The notes under the pieces: model-generated
What the model saw: the letters and a program-made list of their open reading frames with translations, nothing else
The model's database searches: none
What the model was told of the DNA's origin: nothing
In this document: one piece after another, positions 14,471-27,647 of the stretch
Numbering within the stretch: the stretch's first letter is position 1
Layout of the letters: each line of letters opens with the position of its first letter
Source: Lumnitzera littorea
Lineage: Eukaryota; Streptophyta; Magnoliopsida; Myrtales; Combretaceae
NCBI GenBank assembly: GCA_024138015.1
Contig: JAMXBB010000012.1
Coordinates: forward strand, 24,068,991-24,132,990
Direction of reading: 5' to 3'
Length of the DNA stretch: 64,000 nucleotides
Position numbers and translations under genes: made by a program

Positions 14471-15101
14471 AAGAAAGAAGATCCATTGATGTAACCAGAT
14501 GTAAAAGGGAAATATGGGGCAATAGTATACTTCATATGGGCAATTTCAACAGGTAGTCCAACAGAGGATTGATGAATCTAAGGCAATCAAATTTCTCATT
14601 CGTTGAGTCCCTTATCATGTTAACCATTGAAGTGTATCATGTTAAGTCTTGTCAAGCAATGAGTTTTTGTCGATACTTATTCTCTTAATGAGTTTGTTGA
14701 TCAAGAGTCACATTTGTTCTTATTAAGTAAAGTCAAGTTGAGCTGAGTTGATTTAAATTATCAACCATCTCATTTGAATCTAAGATGGACAAAGGTTAAC
14801 CTTTGCCAAATTTACTTCTATTGACTCTACGTTAAGCTGTATAAAGAAACAAATGAAAAGCTATGGCAACAACATAGTTATTGTAAGTAAAAAAATGTGG
14901 ATGAAGAAGAAAAGATGGGTGGCATGTGATAGACCAATATCATTGATGATTGTAAGTGAAACCTAGGAATAGGTAACATAGAAAACATAATAAAGGATAA
15001 ATCAATAGCAAAATTTGAATATTTATAAAGTTAAGTCATGAGATGAATAGTATAACATGACTAAAAGACTATAGTAATGGAGTTAAGATATGATTAATGC
15101 C

Positions 15102-16969
15102 TGTTGAGCCTGATTTTTTACCCTCCTGGTTCTTTTTATAAAATTAGGTCTTCTCTAAGCCGATTAATACTAAACCCTACCCATTTAATACTAATCATCA
15201 ACTAGGGTTTAAAGAAAATCATTTTTTTTAATTTAAAAAGGGATTGGAGTCGCCACCCGACCAGAGTCGAGAAAAAGGGTTAAGTTATAACTAATTGAGT
15301 GGATTGACTATAACTTAGCTACTGGTCTATCGATTAAAAAAAAAAAAAAGCAATTTGTAAAACGGCTTATTTTTTAAAACCAGAGATTTAGGTCTGGGGG
15401 TTAGTTTATTAAACCATAAACGGGTACCATTTTTTAACTTTCCGAATTTAACTTCGCTTTTCAAATATACCCTTTTTAATTCCTTAAAACATCTAATTAT
15501 AATACATACGACTAAATTCATTAATTTACATAAATATCAAAAAATGGAAAAAATAAAACTTTCCATATTTTAAGTCGCCCTATACTTGCGTACGGGTGCC
15601 TACATACTTGCTATTCGGGATCAGACTTCCGTAGTTCATTTATAAAAAACTTTAGTGGGTGGTTTGATTTTAATTTTTGAAAAAGGGTTGCATTTACATT
15701 TTTACCTAGTTCATTTTATTCAAGGAAATTCTTTTAAAGGGTCCTAATTGGTGTTTTATTTTTGAAAACTCTAAAATAGTCATAATTTAGAAAAAGGTTT
15801 ATTTATTTTCATTTATTTTTAGAAAACTTAATTTTTCTAAGTGTGAAAACGATTTTTGTTTACTAGCCTATTTTTTTTTTATTTTTATTATATTATCTTA
15901 TTTATTTTGTACTTATTCTATCTATTTCTATTAAAATAAATAAATAAACTACTTCCTCTCTTTCTTTTTTCTCTTTTTGTTTTTCTTCTCTTTCTTTTTT
16001 TTTTCTTTTTTGTTCTTTTTTCTTTTTATCATTTATAACATTTACAAATAAACAAATGAATAAAATTAAAAACAAAAACAAATTAGGTCGGCTTAGAGTC
16101 GGCTCACTTCAGCTTGGATCGGCTCAGTTGGCTCACTTTAGCTTGGATTGGCTCACTTCGGCTCGGATCGGCTCACTTCGGCTTAGAGTTGGCTCGTAAA
16201 ATTCAATGGTGATGGTTTTCATCAACAAACACCGTAGGGGATGCTATCTTAGAGAAAGAGGAAACTTCGATTTTTGTTTTTCTAAAGTGTTTCAAAGTTT
16301 TCGTTGTGTTTTGAAAATGAAGAGTAAACCCCTATTTATAGGTGTCATGGTTGTGTTAAGGATGAAAAAATTAAATACAATATGATTTTCTTCCAATTTT
16401 AGATTGGACGAACCTGAACAATATGTGGTGCCAAATACATAGTTATGCGTATATGAATGTGCCGAAGTGTGTCGGATTGTGTCTACCATACTTGATACAT
16501 TTTACACCTTCCATGGAATGAACCTAAGATCTCTAAGTTATATGGATTATCAAGTCTAGATGCTTATTCAGCTGAGCTATTGGTTTTTCCTTATTCATAT
16601 GTGTAATTAATTGCACATATAGATTAAATAAGCTTGAGTTAGATTCAAATCTAAGCCTAGACCTAATAGCCTTTTATTCAAAATTATTGAAATTAAAATT
16701 ATATTATATTTAAACAACCTAAAAATTTATTATTTTCTAAATACCCTATTTTATTTTGTGACTTTTCAAATTTTTTATTATTTTTTTATTTTTTCTAAAT
16801 TTCTTATTTTTTTGTACTTTTTCTTATTTTTTTTTATATTTTTCTAGAATTTCTATTATTTCTAAATTTCTTTATTTTTTTAATTTTTTGTTTTTTTGAA
16901 CTTTTTCTAATTTAGGGCCTTGTAACCTAATTTGAAAAATAAAAGGAGGGCAAAAATTAGGTGTCTATA
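15102..16969 (+). mobile_element. Solo LTR (family G) inside element A
   Basis: This 1,868-bp unit begins TGTTGAGCCTGATTTTT and ends AGGTGTCTATA. It is flanked by a perfect ATGCC duplication (15,097-15,101 and 16,970-16,974). The final CA expected of an LTR reads TA, a C-to-T change. Inside are the text ATTGGAGTCGCCACCCGAC, seen in several plant LTR families, and a short tandem array around 16,085-16,195 built on CGGCTCACTT(C/T)(A/G)GCT-like units. No coding sequence was found. Orientation is set only by the TG/CA-like ends. Confidence 0.75.
16085..16195 (+). repeat. Short tandem repeat in solo LTR G
   Basis: Five or so degenerate copies of a unit of roughly 20-25 bases share GGCTCACTT and CAGCTTGGAT/CGGCTCGGAT words. 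This block is much richer in G and C than the surrounding poly-T sequence. It may be a subrepeat of the LTR U3. Confidence 0.6.
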
Positions 16970-17189
16970 ATGCCAAATATAAAATATAAGGAAAAATGGG
17001 ATAGAAAACCTGAAAGGTAAATGAAGAGTCAATTCAGAAGTTAAATTAGAGGATGAGTCAGAAGCTCAACTAGAAGATAATTTAGCGAATTCAAAGTAAA
17101 TTGCAACTTTAAGAATATACATATTTCTTTGAGGAAAGTACAAAAATGTAGTAGTTTATAGGATGAAACTATTTATAAAAGAGGTGGAG

Positions 17190-20134
17190 TGTGAGACCCC
17201 ACAAAAATAGACTATTAACTTAAAATTGGTTGGTTCGGAAACGATTCATAAAATTTAGGTAAATTGCATAAGTTATTTGATTAAGTTCAAATTTTATGAT
17301 GGAGCTTGAAATATTAGTAGAAGTGACCTTGTGAGTTTGAATTTAAGAAAATAATATAATTAAATATTATATTAGTAGAGTATTTGTATATTACTCGTTA
17401 TTTATTGGAAAAGCATAAAACGAGTTCGAATAATTAAAAAAATCATAGGAGATAAAATATGCGCACACTAAAAATCATAAAATAGCTTAAATAATATTAA
17501 GGAGTATTTATTTATATTATATATGCATTTATGTGTAGGCATAAATACTCGAAATTATTTAAAATACTTAATATATATTAAATAGATATAGGAAAATTAA
17601 TAAAGAATTCAACAACATGATTTGTTATGCTGAAAGATGGTAGAATGTGGCGTGGTAAGTTGGGATGTGGTTTGGCATAAAGGATATGAGATTAAGAACA
17701 CCTAATAGGATTCAAATCATGACACTAATGACACTTATAATTGGAATGAAAAAGCCATCGACCCACAAAATGCTTATAAATTCGGATACCATCCTTCATA
17801 ATTCACTGTAGTCAATGTAAGATTAGAGAAAAATAGAGAGAAGTTGGATGGAGTAAAGTAGGGATTTTTTATAAAAATATACAAAATATAGTATTTATAA
17901 GGCTTAGTTAAAGCATGCAAACTAAAGCAAGACCTAATATAAAGCCACTACCACCACCACTTGATGGTAGAGGTAGCACCCAATCTAGCCGACAACAAGG
18001 TGGTAGTTCTTACGATGGATTTTGGTGAATTTTAAAAATTGGTTTGATTTTCAAAAATTCGGGAAAAATAGTAAAATATATTCAAAAATTATAAAAAATT
18101 TTATTCTTGCATATTTTTATATATAATTTCTGAGAAAAATATTATTTTGATTAAATTAAGACCTGGAATATATTACCCTTAACAAATCGTTGAACCTAAG
18201 CTGATTTTACTTTTATTTTCAAAAATACTATTGATGTTGTTTCAACTCCAATTTTTTTGTGAAACATCTATTATGTATATTGAATTACTATGAAAATTGG
18301 TTTGTGAAAATTACTTTTCATATTTTTATCTAATTTTTTGTCCTTAAAAATCTTATTAAATGACTATTTTTCTAAATATACTTAATAATTTTCTAAGAAA
18401 TTAAGCTTGATTTCGATGTAATGAGTATCCTACTATATCATGGTGTTAAGTAATGTTGAAAGAATAAATTTGCAGTGTTGGGAGTATTATATTTGATTAT
18501 TGAGAGCACATTATTAATATTTATAATATATATGTGAAGTGCTTTAATGATAGAATTGAGTATATTTGGTTTAGGATGGAGTAATATTAGATAGTATATT
18601 ATACATACATCCTGGTCTTGAACTAAATTGTGGGGATTATATGGAAATATAGAATAGGTGCAGATCAAAAGCTATTCAAGAACTAAATCAGAATTGGGGT
18701 GTATACTAGCATACTAAGAAGTTGATTAGAACCTAAATCAGAGACTGCACCCACCTGAGTTAAAGTTAGTTAAACTTTGTGGAATAGGATACAAGGCGTT
18801 TTTGAGATATATGAATAAAGTGTAATCAAGAGCTAGATTAGAACCTGATTCAGAGGTTGAACCAAAGAGGAAATCAGAAGCTGAATCAGAACCTAGTTAA
18901 AAAACGAGGCTAACCACCAAAGACTTAAAACTTGAATAATTATGTTTAGTGAAACCTTAGACTAGAGATAATGATTTGAGTTATAGAATAAAGCCTATAC
19001 ATAACAGTTATATGAATACTAAAACAATTTATGTATTGTAGGGACTATTAGCGAAGGTTTATTGTGAGTTGCACCATAGGTAAGTAAGCGAGAACTTCAG
19101 GTAATTTGGGATCAATATGTAACTGTATTTCAGAGTACTGTTTCATGGTACTTGAGGCTTAAGATTATACTTAATTGTGCTTGTAGGTAGTTTAATTGTG
19201 TGCATGCCTATATGTACATATTTCTAAACTTAATTGTATACTACTGGCTTATCGTTCTGATTTGCAATTATTTAAATTGCTTGACATTAATTGATTAGCT
19301 TAAATTGGACTTAATGATATACGAATTATAATCATAACCAGACATGTATTGCAATTTACTAGGGGAAGCTCAAGATTCTTTGATGAAATACCGAAGGATA
19401 ACGTTAGGGTATAATGCTCCATTCTTCATCCTTAGTTAAACTAAGTGATTCGAGAAGAGATCGCGGCAAGGATGAAGATAGTAGTTTGAAGGAATATATG
19501 CTGAAACTCTTCAACTTAGATTAGAGAGAGTGTAATTTCTTTAATCTCACAACAAACTGAACAACATCGTGCAATGACATTTGTTTATTGCATTGCATTT
19601 AAATAATGATTCAATAACCTTGTTTATATTTGTTGTATAGTCTTATGTCTCCATCTTAACTTATTGAGCGATTGGTTTCTCACATTCCTATAGATATTGT
19701 TGTGGGTGCTAGCTAGGAAGCGGTATTATAACTAACTTGAAGTTAGTAACTTCTGAATCCTAGGAAGTGAGGATATAAAAATGATGAATCGCTATGCTTC
19801 TGAAGCTTTGGTTCTTATCTTTTAATCTTTTCATATTAAACTATGTAATACTTAAATAAATTAGGTTACTAAATCATGCAAATATTACTTGGGTTACCTG
19901 AATCTCAGTATGTGTTTTTTAGAATTTTACAGACAAATAACATCATCATTTCACAAATTGTTAACTTTAAAGCAAGGTAGTTACCGATGCCTAGGATTCA
20001 TCATTTTTATATCCTCACTCCCTATGTAATACTTAAATAAATCAGGTCTACAATAGTAGTTGTAAAGTTAGCTTCTACCTAATGATGGTTTACATGGCAG
20101 GACTGTTACGACTCTACCGTTTTGAAGCGTGACA
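17190..20134 (+). repeat. 3' LTR of element A
   Basis: The LTR begins TGTGAGACCCC directly after a purine-rich tract (AAAAGAGGTGGAG, 17,177-17,189) and ends AAGCGTGACA. It is collinear with 6,291-9,268. The downstream AAAGC matches AAAGT upstream of the 5' LTR at four of five bases. Confidence 0.85.
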
Positions 20135-20456
20135 AAAGCCATCTTAGCTTAACCATATAAAGAGACTATGATGAATCGTATCTCATGGGTTAGCAATTTG
20201 TACACTATAAGATAGCTACCAACTAATGGGAGCTTAACTAAGTCCACCTAAAAATATCGATTCCTTTTGCCTATATGAGGTTTAGCTTTTGATACTTTTC
20301 ATAAACGAAACTAGTTGTATTGTTCCTTGTGATTGATTTAAGTATGAGAATGACTACAGTGGAGGAAACTTCGACACCCACTTTAGTTGTGTTCTTTAGT
20401 TAAGGCCTACTAGAACCACTGGCGAGCCTATGAAGGCCCATTAAGGGTTTAGAAGG
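20135..20456 (+). mobile_element. Solo LTR D, segment 2 of 3
   Basis: This is the piece of the older LTR between the two insertions. It includes GCCTATATGAGG (a TATA-like site near 20,270) and ACAGTGGAGGAAACTTCGAC near 20,355. The latter resembles the R-U5 end of Tat-type LTRs. It ends in GAAGG, which is duplicated on the far side of solo LTR C. Confidence 0.6.
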
Positions 20457-23400
20457 TGTAAGCCCCGTAATCAGGTTTCAAGGTTTAGTTTGTAAAATTT
20501 AAAACGATTTGGTAAATTTTTCGATCAAGCCCAAATTTTACGATGAAATTATGAATATTAGTAAAAGTGATCCTATAAGTTTGGATTTAGGAAAATAATA
20601 ATGAAATGATTACATATTATAATATTAAATTATATGTATATTATCAGTTATTTATAAAAAATATGTAAAACGGATTTCAATAATTCATGAATCAATAGAG
20701 ATAAATTATATACACACTAAAAATCATAAAATAAATTAAATAATATTTAGGAGTATTTATTTATACTATATATGTATTTATATGCAGGTAGAAATATGTG
20801 AAATTACTTAAAATACTGGAGATATGTTAAAATAAAACTAATTAATTAAAGAAAGTTCATAAAAATTTAAATAAATCAACAACAATTTAAGGGAAGTGTA
20901 GAATGGTATGGAAATAGGTATGGCATGCTAGGTTTTAAAGAAGAAAAATTAACCACTAATAACAAGCCATTTAGAAAGTAGAAAAGAAAAGAAAAGAGAT
21001 ACTTGGCAACATAAAATTTAAAGTAAAATCCTAAACTATACTATAAATTTAGAACAACCTATCCAAACACTATTTTAGTTAGTTGGGAATTGGGAAAAAA
21101 TTAAGGAGAGGAGAGAAGAGAAGAAAAACAAAATTTACAAAAAATTAAAAAAATAGTGTGCAAATAGAGCTTATAAGGGAAAACCATGCCTGACTACTAC
21201 CTGGGGAGGGATAACCACCACCTCTAGATAGCATCCCCATCGCCTAGTGCTACTGACACAATGGTAGTTGCCGCTAGTGGCTGGAGACCCATTGAATAGT
21301 AAGTCAAAGTTTCCTTTCCAATTTTGTTTAATTTGTTAAAAATATAAAAACATTTGAAAAATTATGAATTTTAGTATTATATGGTATTTTTATATGTAGA
21401 TTTAGAGAAAAATGTCAATTTAATAAAATTAGGTCCCGTGATATACAGTATTTAAGAAATCCTTAAACCCGAGTTAGTTTTCGATATTGAAATAAATGAC
21501 CTTAATAATGTAGTTTTAACCTAAAAATTTTTTTGTAAACTATTTAGGACATATATAGTAGTGCTATGAAGATTTTTTCTAAAAATTTAATTTCTAAATT
21601 TTTACTTAATTTTTAAGCCTTAAAATCATGCATAAAATGCAATATTTGGGCTTAATTTTGTAAGTTGATGAAAATTTTTATTTAGTATGAAATTAGTTTT
21701 TTTTAGGATGTTAATTGCTAATGTAATATGATATTGGTAGTATTTGGAGTCTTAGAAGTATATATTATGTATATTATATGATGAATAGTGGGTAAAATGG
21801 TAAAATAAAGCTAATTTTGTGATTAGAGAATTAATTAGGTATAAATTATGATTTAGAGAATAATTAAGAATTTTGATATATTATTGGTGGTGAAAGATGA
21901 TATATGTAGTGTTAGAAGTGTTAGATAGATGATATAAGTGTATAATATGTAATAATACATAATATGTATACATAAAAATTAAATAGGTATAAAATATTAG
22001 GTCAAATTTATAGTATTATAATATTAGGAGTATAATAAGAATTCGATATGAAATATAAATTTATATGATAATATGAAAAATGTGAATTTTTATCGTATTG
22101 AGAGCTAATTCGATAGTTAAATTGGAAATTGGGTATACCATATGAACTAAAATACTAATTAGAAGCTCCATACAAGATTTAGAATACCCAAATGTAATAT
22201 GATTAGTTTCACATAATGGTTCGGAATGAGTTCCTAAGGTTTGCGTATAAAACCTATAATCAGAAACTTAGCTAAAATCTAATTTACAAATCGATTCGGA
22301 AACTGAATCATAACCTATTCTAAATTAAGAATAATTGTAAGAGACTTAAAACATGAATAATTAGGTATAATAAAACCTTAAACTAACGATAACATAAAGA
22401 ATTACAGAATAAAACTTATATAAGATAATTATATGAGCACTAAAACAACATTTGTATTATAGGGATTATTGATGATAGCCTGTGTGAGTCATATCTTCAG
22501 TGGGTAAGCAGGAAATTCGAATAAGTTGGGATTGATACTTTATTGTATTTTGGAGTACTATTTAATAATACTCGAAGGCTTAAGATTATATTTTGTTATG
22601 TTTGTTAGATAGATGATTGTGCGCATGCCTATGTATGCATGTTCATAGGTTTGATGATATGATTTTGGTTTGATGTTCTGTATTGAAATTTATCTGAAAT
22701 GATTAAACATCTTAAACTGTACCTAACTAAATATATGACTTGTAAGTCTAAACGGATCTTCATAGCAACCCACTAGAGGAAACGTTTAGGGTTCTTTGGC
22801 CAAATATCAATCCCTTCGAAAGGGATAGTATTGGATAACATAATTGATTCCTTCTTCATCCTTAGTCGAACTAAGTGACAGGAGAAAATGTTATACCAAT
22901 GGTGAAGTCAATGGTTCGAAGGTAATCGCTAGAGGAGTAATGTCTCCATTGCACAAGCTTGGGTTTGGTCATAAGTTGTTAAAATATGCACTAAACTCCT
23001 TAACTCAGATTAGAGTGAGTATAATTTCTCTAATCTCATAACAATCCGGATAACATTGTGCGATGACATTTACTGGTACATGCATTATATCTAACTAATT
23101 TAGTTGATAACACTATTTGTGCTTGATGTATAGTTTTAAGTCTCTATCCTAACTTACTAAGCAGTTGGTTGCTTACATTTCTATAGATATTGTTGCAGGT
23201 GTTAACTAGAAAGTAACCTTATAATTACCTTAAAGCTACCAACTGTTAGATCCAATGGAGTGAGGCAATAAATCCGAAAAATAGATATATTTCTGAGGTC
23301 TTAGTTCTTATTTTAGAATCTTTCATTTTAAATAAAGTATTACTTAGGGAATATAATACAATAAAATCTTATAAACATTAATTGTAATATTTGAATCCTA

Positions 23401-23589
23401 GTATATATATACTTTCATACTTTTTTAAGTAGATAACCTGTTTAATTTGTAAACTGTTTACTTCAAAGTGGGTTAATTATGGATGTCTTGTATAAATCAG
23501 GTTTAAAATGGTGACTCTAAGGTTAGCTTGTATCTTAAAATAGTTTGCACGGTGAGACTACTACAACTTTGCCACTTCGGGACATGATA
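20457..23589 (+). mobile_element. Solo LTR C, a diverged relative of the LTRs of element A
   Basis: This 3,133-bp unit starts TGTAAGCCCCGTAATC and ends GACATGATA. It is flanked by a perfect GAAGG duplication (20,452-20,456 and 23,590-23,594). Its sequence aligns by eye with the LTRs of element A over most of its length, for example the blocks at 20,505-20,790 against 6,340-6,640. It is clearly more diverged from them than they are from each other, so it belongs to another subfamily. The terminal CA has decayed to TA. Confidence 0.8.
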
Positions 23590-23640
23590 GAAGGTCTATG
23601 GAGGTTTAAAGCCTAGCTCGATGAAAGATTAGTGTCAACA
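23590..23640 (+). mobile_element. Solo LTR D, segment 3 of 3
   Basis: The short terminal piece ends GTGTCAACA and is followed by GTGAG at 23,641-23,645, the duplicate of 5,962-5,966. This closes the outermost element of the left cluster. Confidence 0.65.
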
Positions 23641-24199
23641 GTGAGCATAAGGTACAGAATGTTGTACTCGTATTCATTGTATGACGACATGTTTTGAAAA
23701 TTATAACAGAAGCCAATCACATGACTTCAATATCTCTATGGTTCTACTTGACCGTACATGGTAATGTAGGATCTAAGTCCCAATGTGGTTGTACATTTAC
23801 CCTTAATCAAAATAAATGGAGCTACTAAGATTGCTTGTTTCTTTCCCCCAATATTGCCTCATCCCATCTTACTTGAAGTGTTATTCAAAGTGCAATACTC
23901 ATCTTTTACAAGTAAATTGCGTGATTTAAGACTAAGCAGATGTGACAATTATAAGAAAAATCCCCAAATCTACATTTACTATTTAGAATATGTTAAGAAA
24001 AGTAAGTTACTAAATTTACTTCAAAACAACTAAACTTCATCCTACATTTTTACTCCATAATGAACCTCGGTTTTATTTTAACACTTTAATCACATGATAG
24101 TGCCGATCAACAAGAATAGTTCATGTATTTATTGAGGTATTATCACTTAATAAATTTGCTAAAGAAATTCTAGCGTATATACTTAATTGAATTTTTTGC

Positions 24200-24275
24200 T
24201 AATGGCCTTTGTTACCTATTGGTTCAAATACTGATATCCTAAGTAGGATGGACCAGGTTCAATTCCCCCCTTGCT
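24200..24275 (+). repeat. Possible tRNA-derived SINE head
   Basis: GGTTCAATTCC near 24,250 resembles an RNA polymerase III B box, and TTACCTATTGGTT about 45 bases upstream resembles an A box. The stem pairing needed for a real tRNA is not present, and poly-A-like text follows (GAAAAAAATAATC). A tRNA-derived SINE head is the best reading, held weakly. Confidence 0.25.
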
Positions 24276-24404
24276 GTTATAATCATGAAAAAAATAATCA
24301 ATTGAAATTTTCAACTGAAGGAAGTTGCAAGATTTGACAAATTGAAACAATTAATGGAGTAGTCACAAATGATGGTAAAAATGCATGAATCTTATAGGAA
24401 TTGG

Positions 24405-24590
24405 AGTAGTCATAATTGAATCTGATGCATCTCTAGCTCTGGATTTTCTGAAGAAAGAGGATCTCCTGTAAGATTCATGCTTTCAAATAACACTTTTGTG
24501 TAAAGAAATTGCTAGCAAATTTAATTCTATCTCTTCTTGTAAAGTCTCTCTTAAAGTCAACTGGGTTATTGATTGGTTGATCTTTTGTCT
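24405..24590 (+). pseudogene. Possible RNase H-like fragment of a LINE
   Basis: One frame reads VIIESDASLALDFLKKEDLL, with a stop soon after. It then continues with CKEIASKFNSISSCKVSLKV. The pattern of an acidic residue in IESD followed by a helix and then a CHxxxE-like helix resembles the RVT_3 RNase H domain of plant LINEs and LINE-derived genes. The fragment is short and has no partner domains nearby. Confidence 0.35.
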
Positions 24591-25969
24591 TTTATTTTAG
24601 ATAACTTTTTCTGGTTATAATGTTGCTTTTAATCCAGATTAATTAAGACTGGTAATTTGTATTATCGTATCGTGTATTGTTTTCATGTTTAAACGAGTTT
24701 GTATTTGAAAAACCTAAACTCATGATATGATCTGTTTATTGTGTATGAGAACCTAAACTTGTGACCTAGTGTATCTTGTGTTCGAGTTGAACTCATTTAT
24801 ATTGAGGCCGATGATTTGTGCAACAATATTGTATCTTGTTTATTTTAGATTTGGTACAGTTTATTAATTAAAAAGTTGTAATTAAATCTATAAAATGTTT
24901 ATAGATACAAAGGGAAATTAACGATAATAATATTTACAGTTTGTAAAGAGAAATGACATATCATCTTTATACTTAATAAAAAAATTATAACCTAATCAAA
25001 AGTATTTAGTAAAGCAAAATCTTACAAATATAAAAAATCCGAAAATTTAAGTTATATAACATAATTAAATTTAGTGAAACAATTGATTAAATAGATATAA
25101 ATATTACTATTAGTATTGATTTCCAAATTTATCACTTTTTTTCCTCATATTTTTAAGGGTGATAGTTAAAGAATCTATACATAAACTCATAATTTTTAAC
25201 CCATTTAAACTATGATACAGTATGAAGAGTATATAACATTACTAAATTTAAGTTACATAATAAGATTAATTAGAATAATGATTTAAATGGATACTAGTAT
25301 TATTTAGTGCTAATTTTGAAATTTATCACATTATTTATGGGATCTTCAAGAGAGATAGTTAAAGAATCTACACATAAGTTCACAATTTTTTATCCATTTA
25401 AGCTACAATGTAGCAAGAAGAGTATATAATTAAAAATATTTCATACCTTTAATTGAGATATGTAACTTAAAATGAAATGATTTATGTAAAAAAATATAAA
25501 TGTGAAAAAATATATGGCGTCTCTCGTATCATGTGTCTGGGTTCAGGTTTGGAGGTTTGAGTGTTCGAGTTTGGAAGTTCAACTTGAACTCGAACATGAA
25601 TTTAACTGTGTTTGAATAAGTTTAACTCATTTGTACCTCATATTAAATTTTTTTACATATTGACCCATTTAAATTGTGTTGTGTCATATCATGTCTAGGT
25701 CCGTTGTGTTCGGATCCCAAGTTACTAGCCTTAGGATTAGCTATTTCAAATGGACATTGTACTTCTAGTTGTTAATTGTATTATGTTTCAACTTGACAAA
25801 AAAAGAAATTGTAAATGATAAATTCCATTTTTCTTTATAATTTTAAGGATGACTTTACTAGAAAATTACTTTTGTAGCTAGGGATAGTAGTACAATAGCA
25901 CTAGATTCTTTGGCTAACTAGGTGTATGAAATGGAGAACGACCTATTTTGTTTATGTACTCTAAAAAAT

Positions 25970-26855
25970 ATTAGGGAGATTTCAGCCTTTTACATTTTTT
26001 CTATTCAAGTTCTAAATGTTTTAAAATTTTTATTTGAGTCATCAACATTTATAAAAGTTTTCAAATAAATCCTACATTTGTTTGCCATTAATTATGACAC
26101 ATGGTATTTTTTAATTGGTTCATTGGAAAATTATAAATTTATAACTCGACCTTTTATACCTTTTATACCTTTTCTATTTGAGTCCCAAACATTTCAAAAT
26201 TTCTATTTATATCCTTAACATTACAAAACTTTTTCAAACAAGTTATTTATTAGGTTACCGTTAAATTTTTCTAGCTTTTTTCTTTTTAATTTTTTGATTT
26301 CTTAAAAACTTTTTGTTTTATTGAAATTATAATAAACATACATGTATATCATTTGTTATATTATATATTTGTATATTATTGTTATTTGATTTTGCAATTT
26401 TTATATTTTTCCCTTTTAAAAAATTTCCTTATTTTTTAATTATTTTTGTTAATTTTTTATTATTTTATTATAGCAATTATTTCATAAAAATAAGAAGACC
26501 AATCAAAAAGTGTCATGTATAAGATAATAAAAAAGATAATGGCAAACTATTAAAAGACTTATTTGAAAATTTTTGTAAACATTGAAGACTTAGATAGTGG
26601 TTTTGAAAATTTTAGAACTCGAATGGAAAAACATAAAAAATTGAATCTTGAATTTGTACTCTTTCCGTAGACAAATAAAAAAGTACCATGTGTCTTGTTA
26701 AAAAAAAAGTTATCAACAAACTAATAGAAAACTTGTTTGAAAAACTTTATAAATGTAGAGGACTTTAATAAAAATTTTGAAACATTGAGAATTCAAGTAG
26801 AAAGTAGTAAAAGGTTGAATCCTAAATTTGTATTTTGTCCCAAAATATTATTTGT
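25970..26855. repeat. Compound fold-back (inverted) repeat element
   Basis: Four related units of about 130-170 bp lie in the order forward, forward, reverse, reverse. The forward units are near 25,980-26,115 and 26,140-26,275; the reverse units are near 26,495-26,660 and 26,680-26,845. Shared words include TTCAAATAA(A/G)TC, ACATTTATAAA and the GACACATGGTA/TACCATGTGTC pair. The whole could fold into a long hairpin with an AT-rich loop. This fits a non-autonomous DNA transposon (MITE or fold-back type). Target duplications were not identified. Confidence 0.6.
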
Positions 26856-27562
26856 GTTTTGAGAAGAGATTGCATATGTATACAAGCATAGAAAATTTGG
26901 GAAATGTAAAGAGTAGTAGCTCATTGGCACTATTGGCTAGTTCCTTGTATAGTCGTCAAGTATAGTTTGAGTATAAATCATTAAGTTAAAACTCTTTGGT
27001 TAAAAAGAAAGCACGATATCCCTTAAATTTAAAGTGCAAAATATTTTTTAGCTATGATTTTATAGATGGAAAAAAAAACAGAGAGAGAGAGAAAACCAAC
27101 GACATTATTTCCTTTTTTCAAGTAGCTAACTTTTATTTTCCTTTTTTTTTTTTAAATAGCAAACATCATCCAAAAGAGAAAGTCCTAATACAACCGAGAA
27201 GGACAACTATGTTGGGAAGAGACCTCGCAAGGGTTAGAAATTGGCTGCACGTCGTTATTTTAGAAATCGAAAAACCTCCGCAGGAGGGTCCAAAATGGTG
27301 AAATGAAGTTGTAATTTTTGTCCAAATACTGCTAGTACATCCAGCACCTAATTTCTTTCACGGTGGATTAGAGGTCTTTTATTTTTATTTTTTTTTTGTG
27401 TGTATCTGGATTAACCACTTGCAGGAAACGAGTGAAAACTATTAAGCCATATTTTCCAAATTCCATTATTAGCTTCTTTATAAATTTAATTAAAAAAATT
27501 ATTTGGATTTTATATATTTTTATCTTTATTTCCCACGGGTATCCATTTCCTCATTTAAAGGA
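26856..27562. other. AT-rich spacer between fold-back element and MULE
   Basis: No gene is supported. The open frame at 26,996-27,301 has a lysine/phenylalanine-rich composition expected from AT-rich DNA and no family resemblance. A slightly GC-richer patch occurs at 27,170-27,300. Confidence 0.45.
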
Positions 27563-27571
27563 AAATAAATA

Positions 27572-27647
27572 GGGAAAAACGAAAAAAAAAAATTATAAAA
27601 ATACGGCATCTGAAAATTTTATCTTAGAAATACTGCACTTGAAATAG
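27572..27647 (+). repeat. Left terminal inverted repeat of the MULE
   Basis: Starts GGGAAAAACG and contains AAAATACGGCATCTGAA and AAATACTGCACTTGAAAT. It aligns with the reverse complement of 51,634-51,716, with mismatches and small length differences in the poly-A part. Confidence 0.8.

Larger units (their letters stand above)
6291..20134 (+). mobile_element. Ty3/gypsy LTR retrotransposon A with ~2.95-kb LTRs
   Basis: Two long direct repeats bound the element. The 5' copy (6,291-9,268) starts TGTGAGAGTCCAC and the 3' copy (17,190-20,134) starts TGTGAGACCCCAC. They are flanked by AAAGT and AAAGC, a 4/5 target duplication, and lie inside solo LTR D. An initiator-Met-tRNA-like primer site follows the 5' LTR. 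The sense of RT motifs puts it on the + strand. Long LTRs with this kind of start are typical of the Del/Tekay type, but I see no chromodomain or integrase to confirm the lineage. The interior (9,269-17,189) is heavily decayed and carries two further solo LTRs. Confidence 0.85.
23646..25969. other. AT-rich spacer, possible LINE/SINE fragments
   Basis: Most of this stretch has no recognisable content. Two parts stand out and are listed separately: a tRNA-like segment near 24,200-24,275 and an RNase-H-like frame near 24,405-24,590. The rest (24,600-25,970) is AT-rich and contains loosely repeated phrases such as GTATATAA and ATCTACACATAAGTTCA near 25,150-25,400, suggesting an internal duplication. 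Confidence 0.45.

Noticed and set aside
24200..24275. A tRNA gene
   Set aside because: A- and B-box-like words exist, but acceptor, D and anticodon stems do not pair; kept only as a weak SINE candidate.
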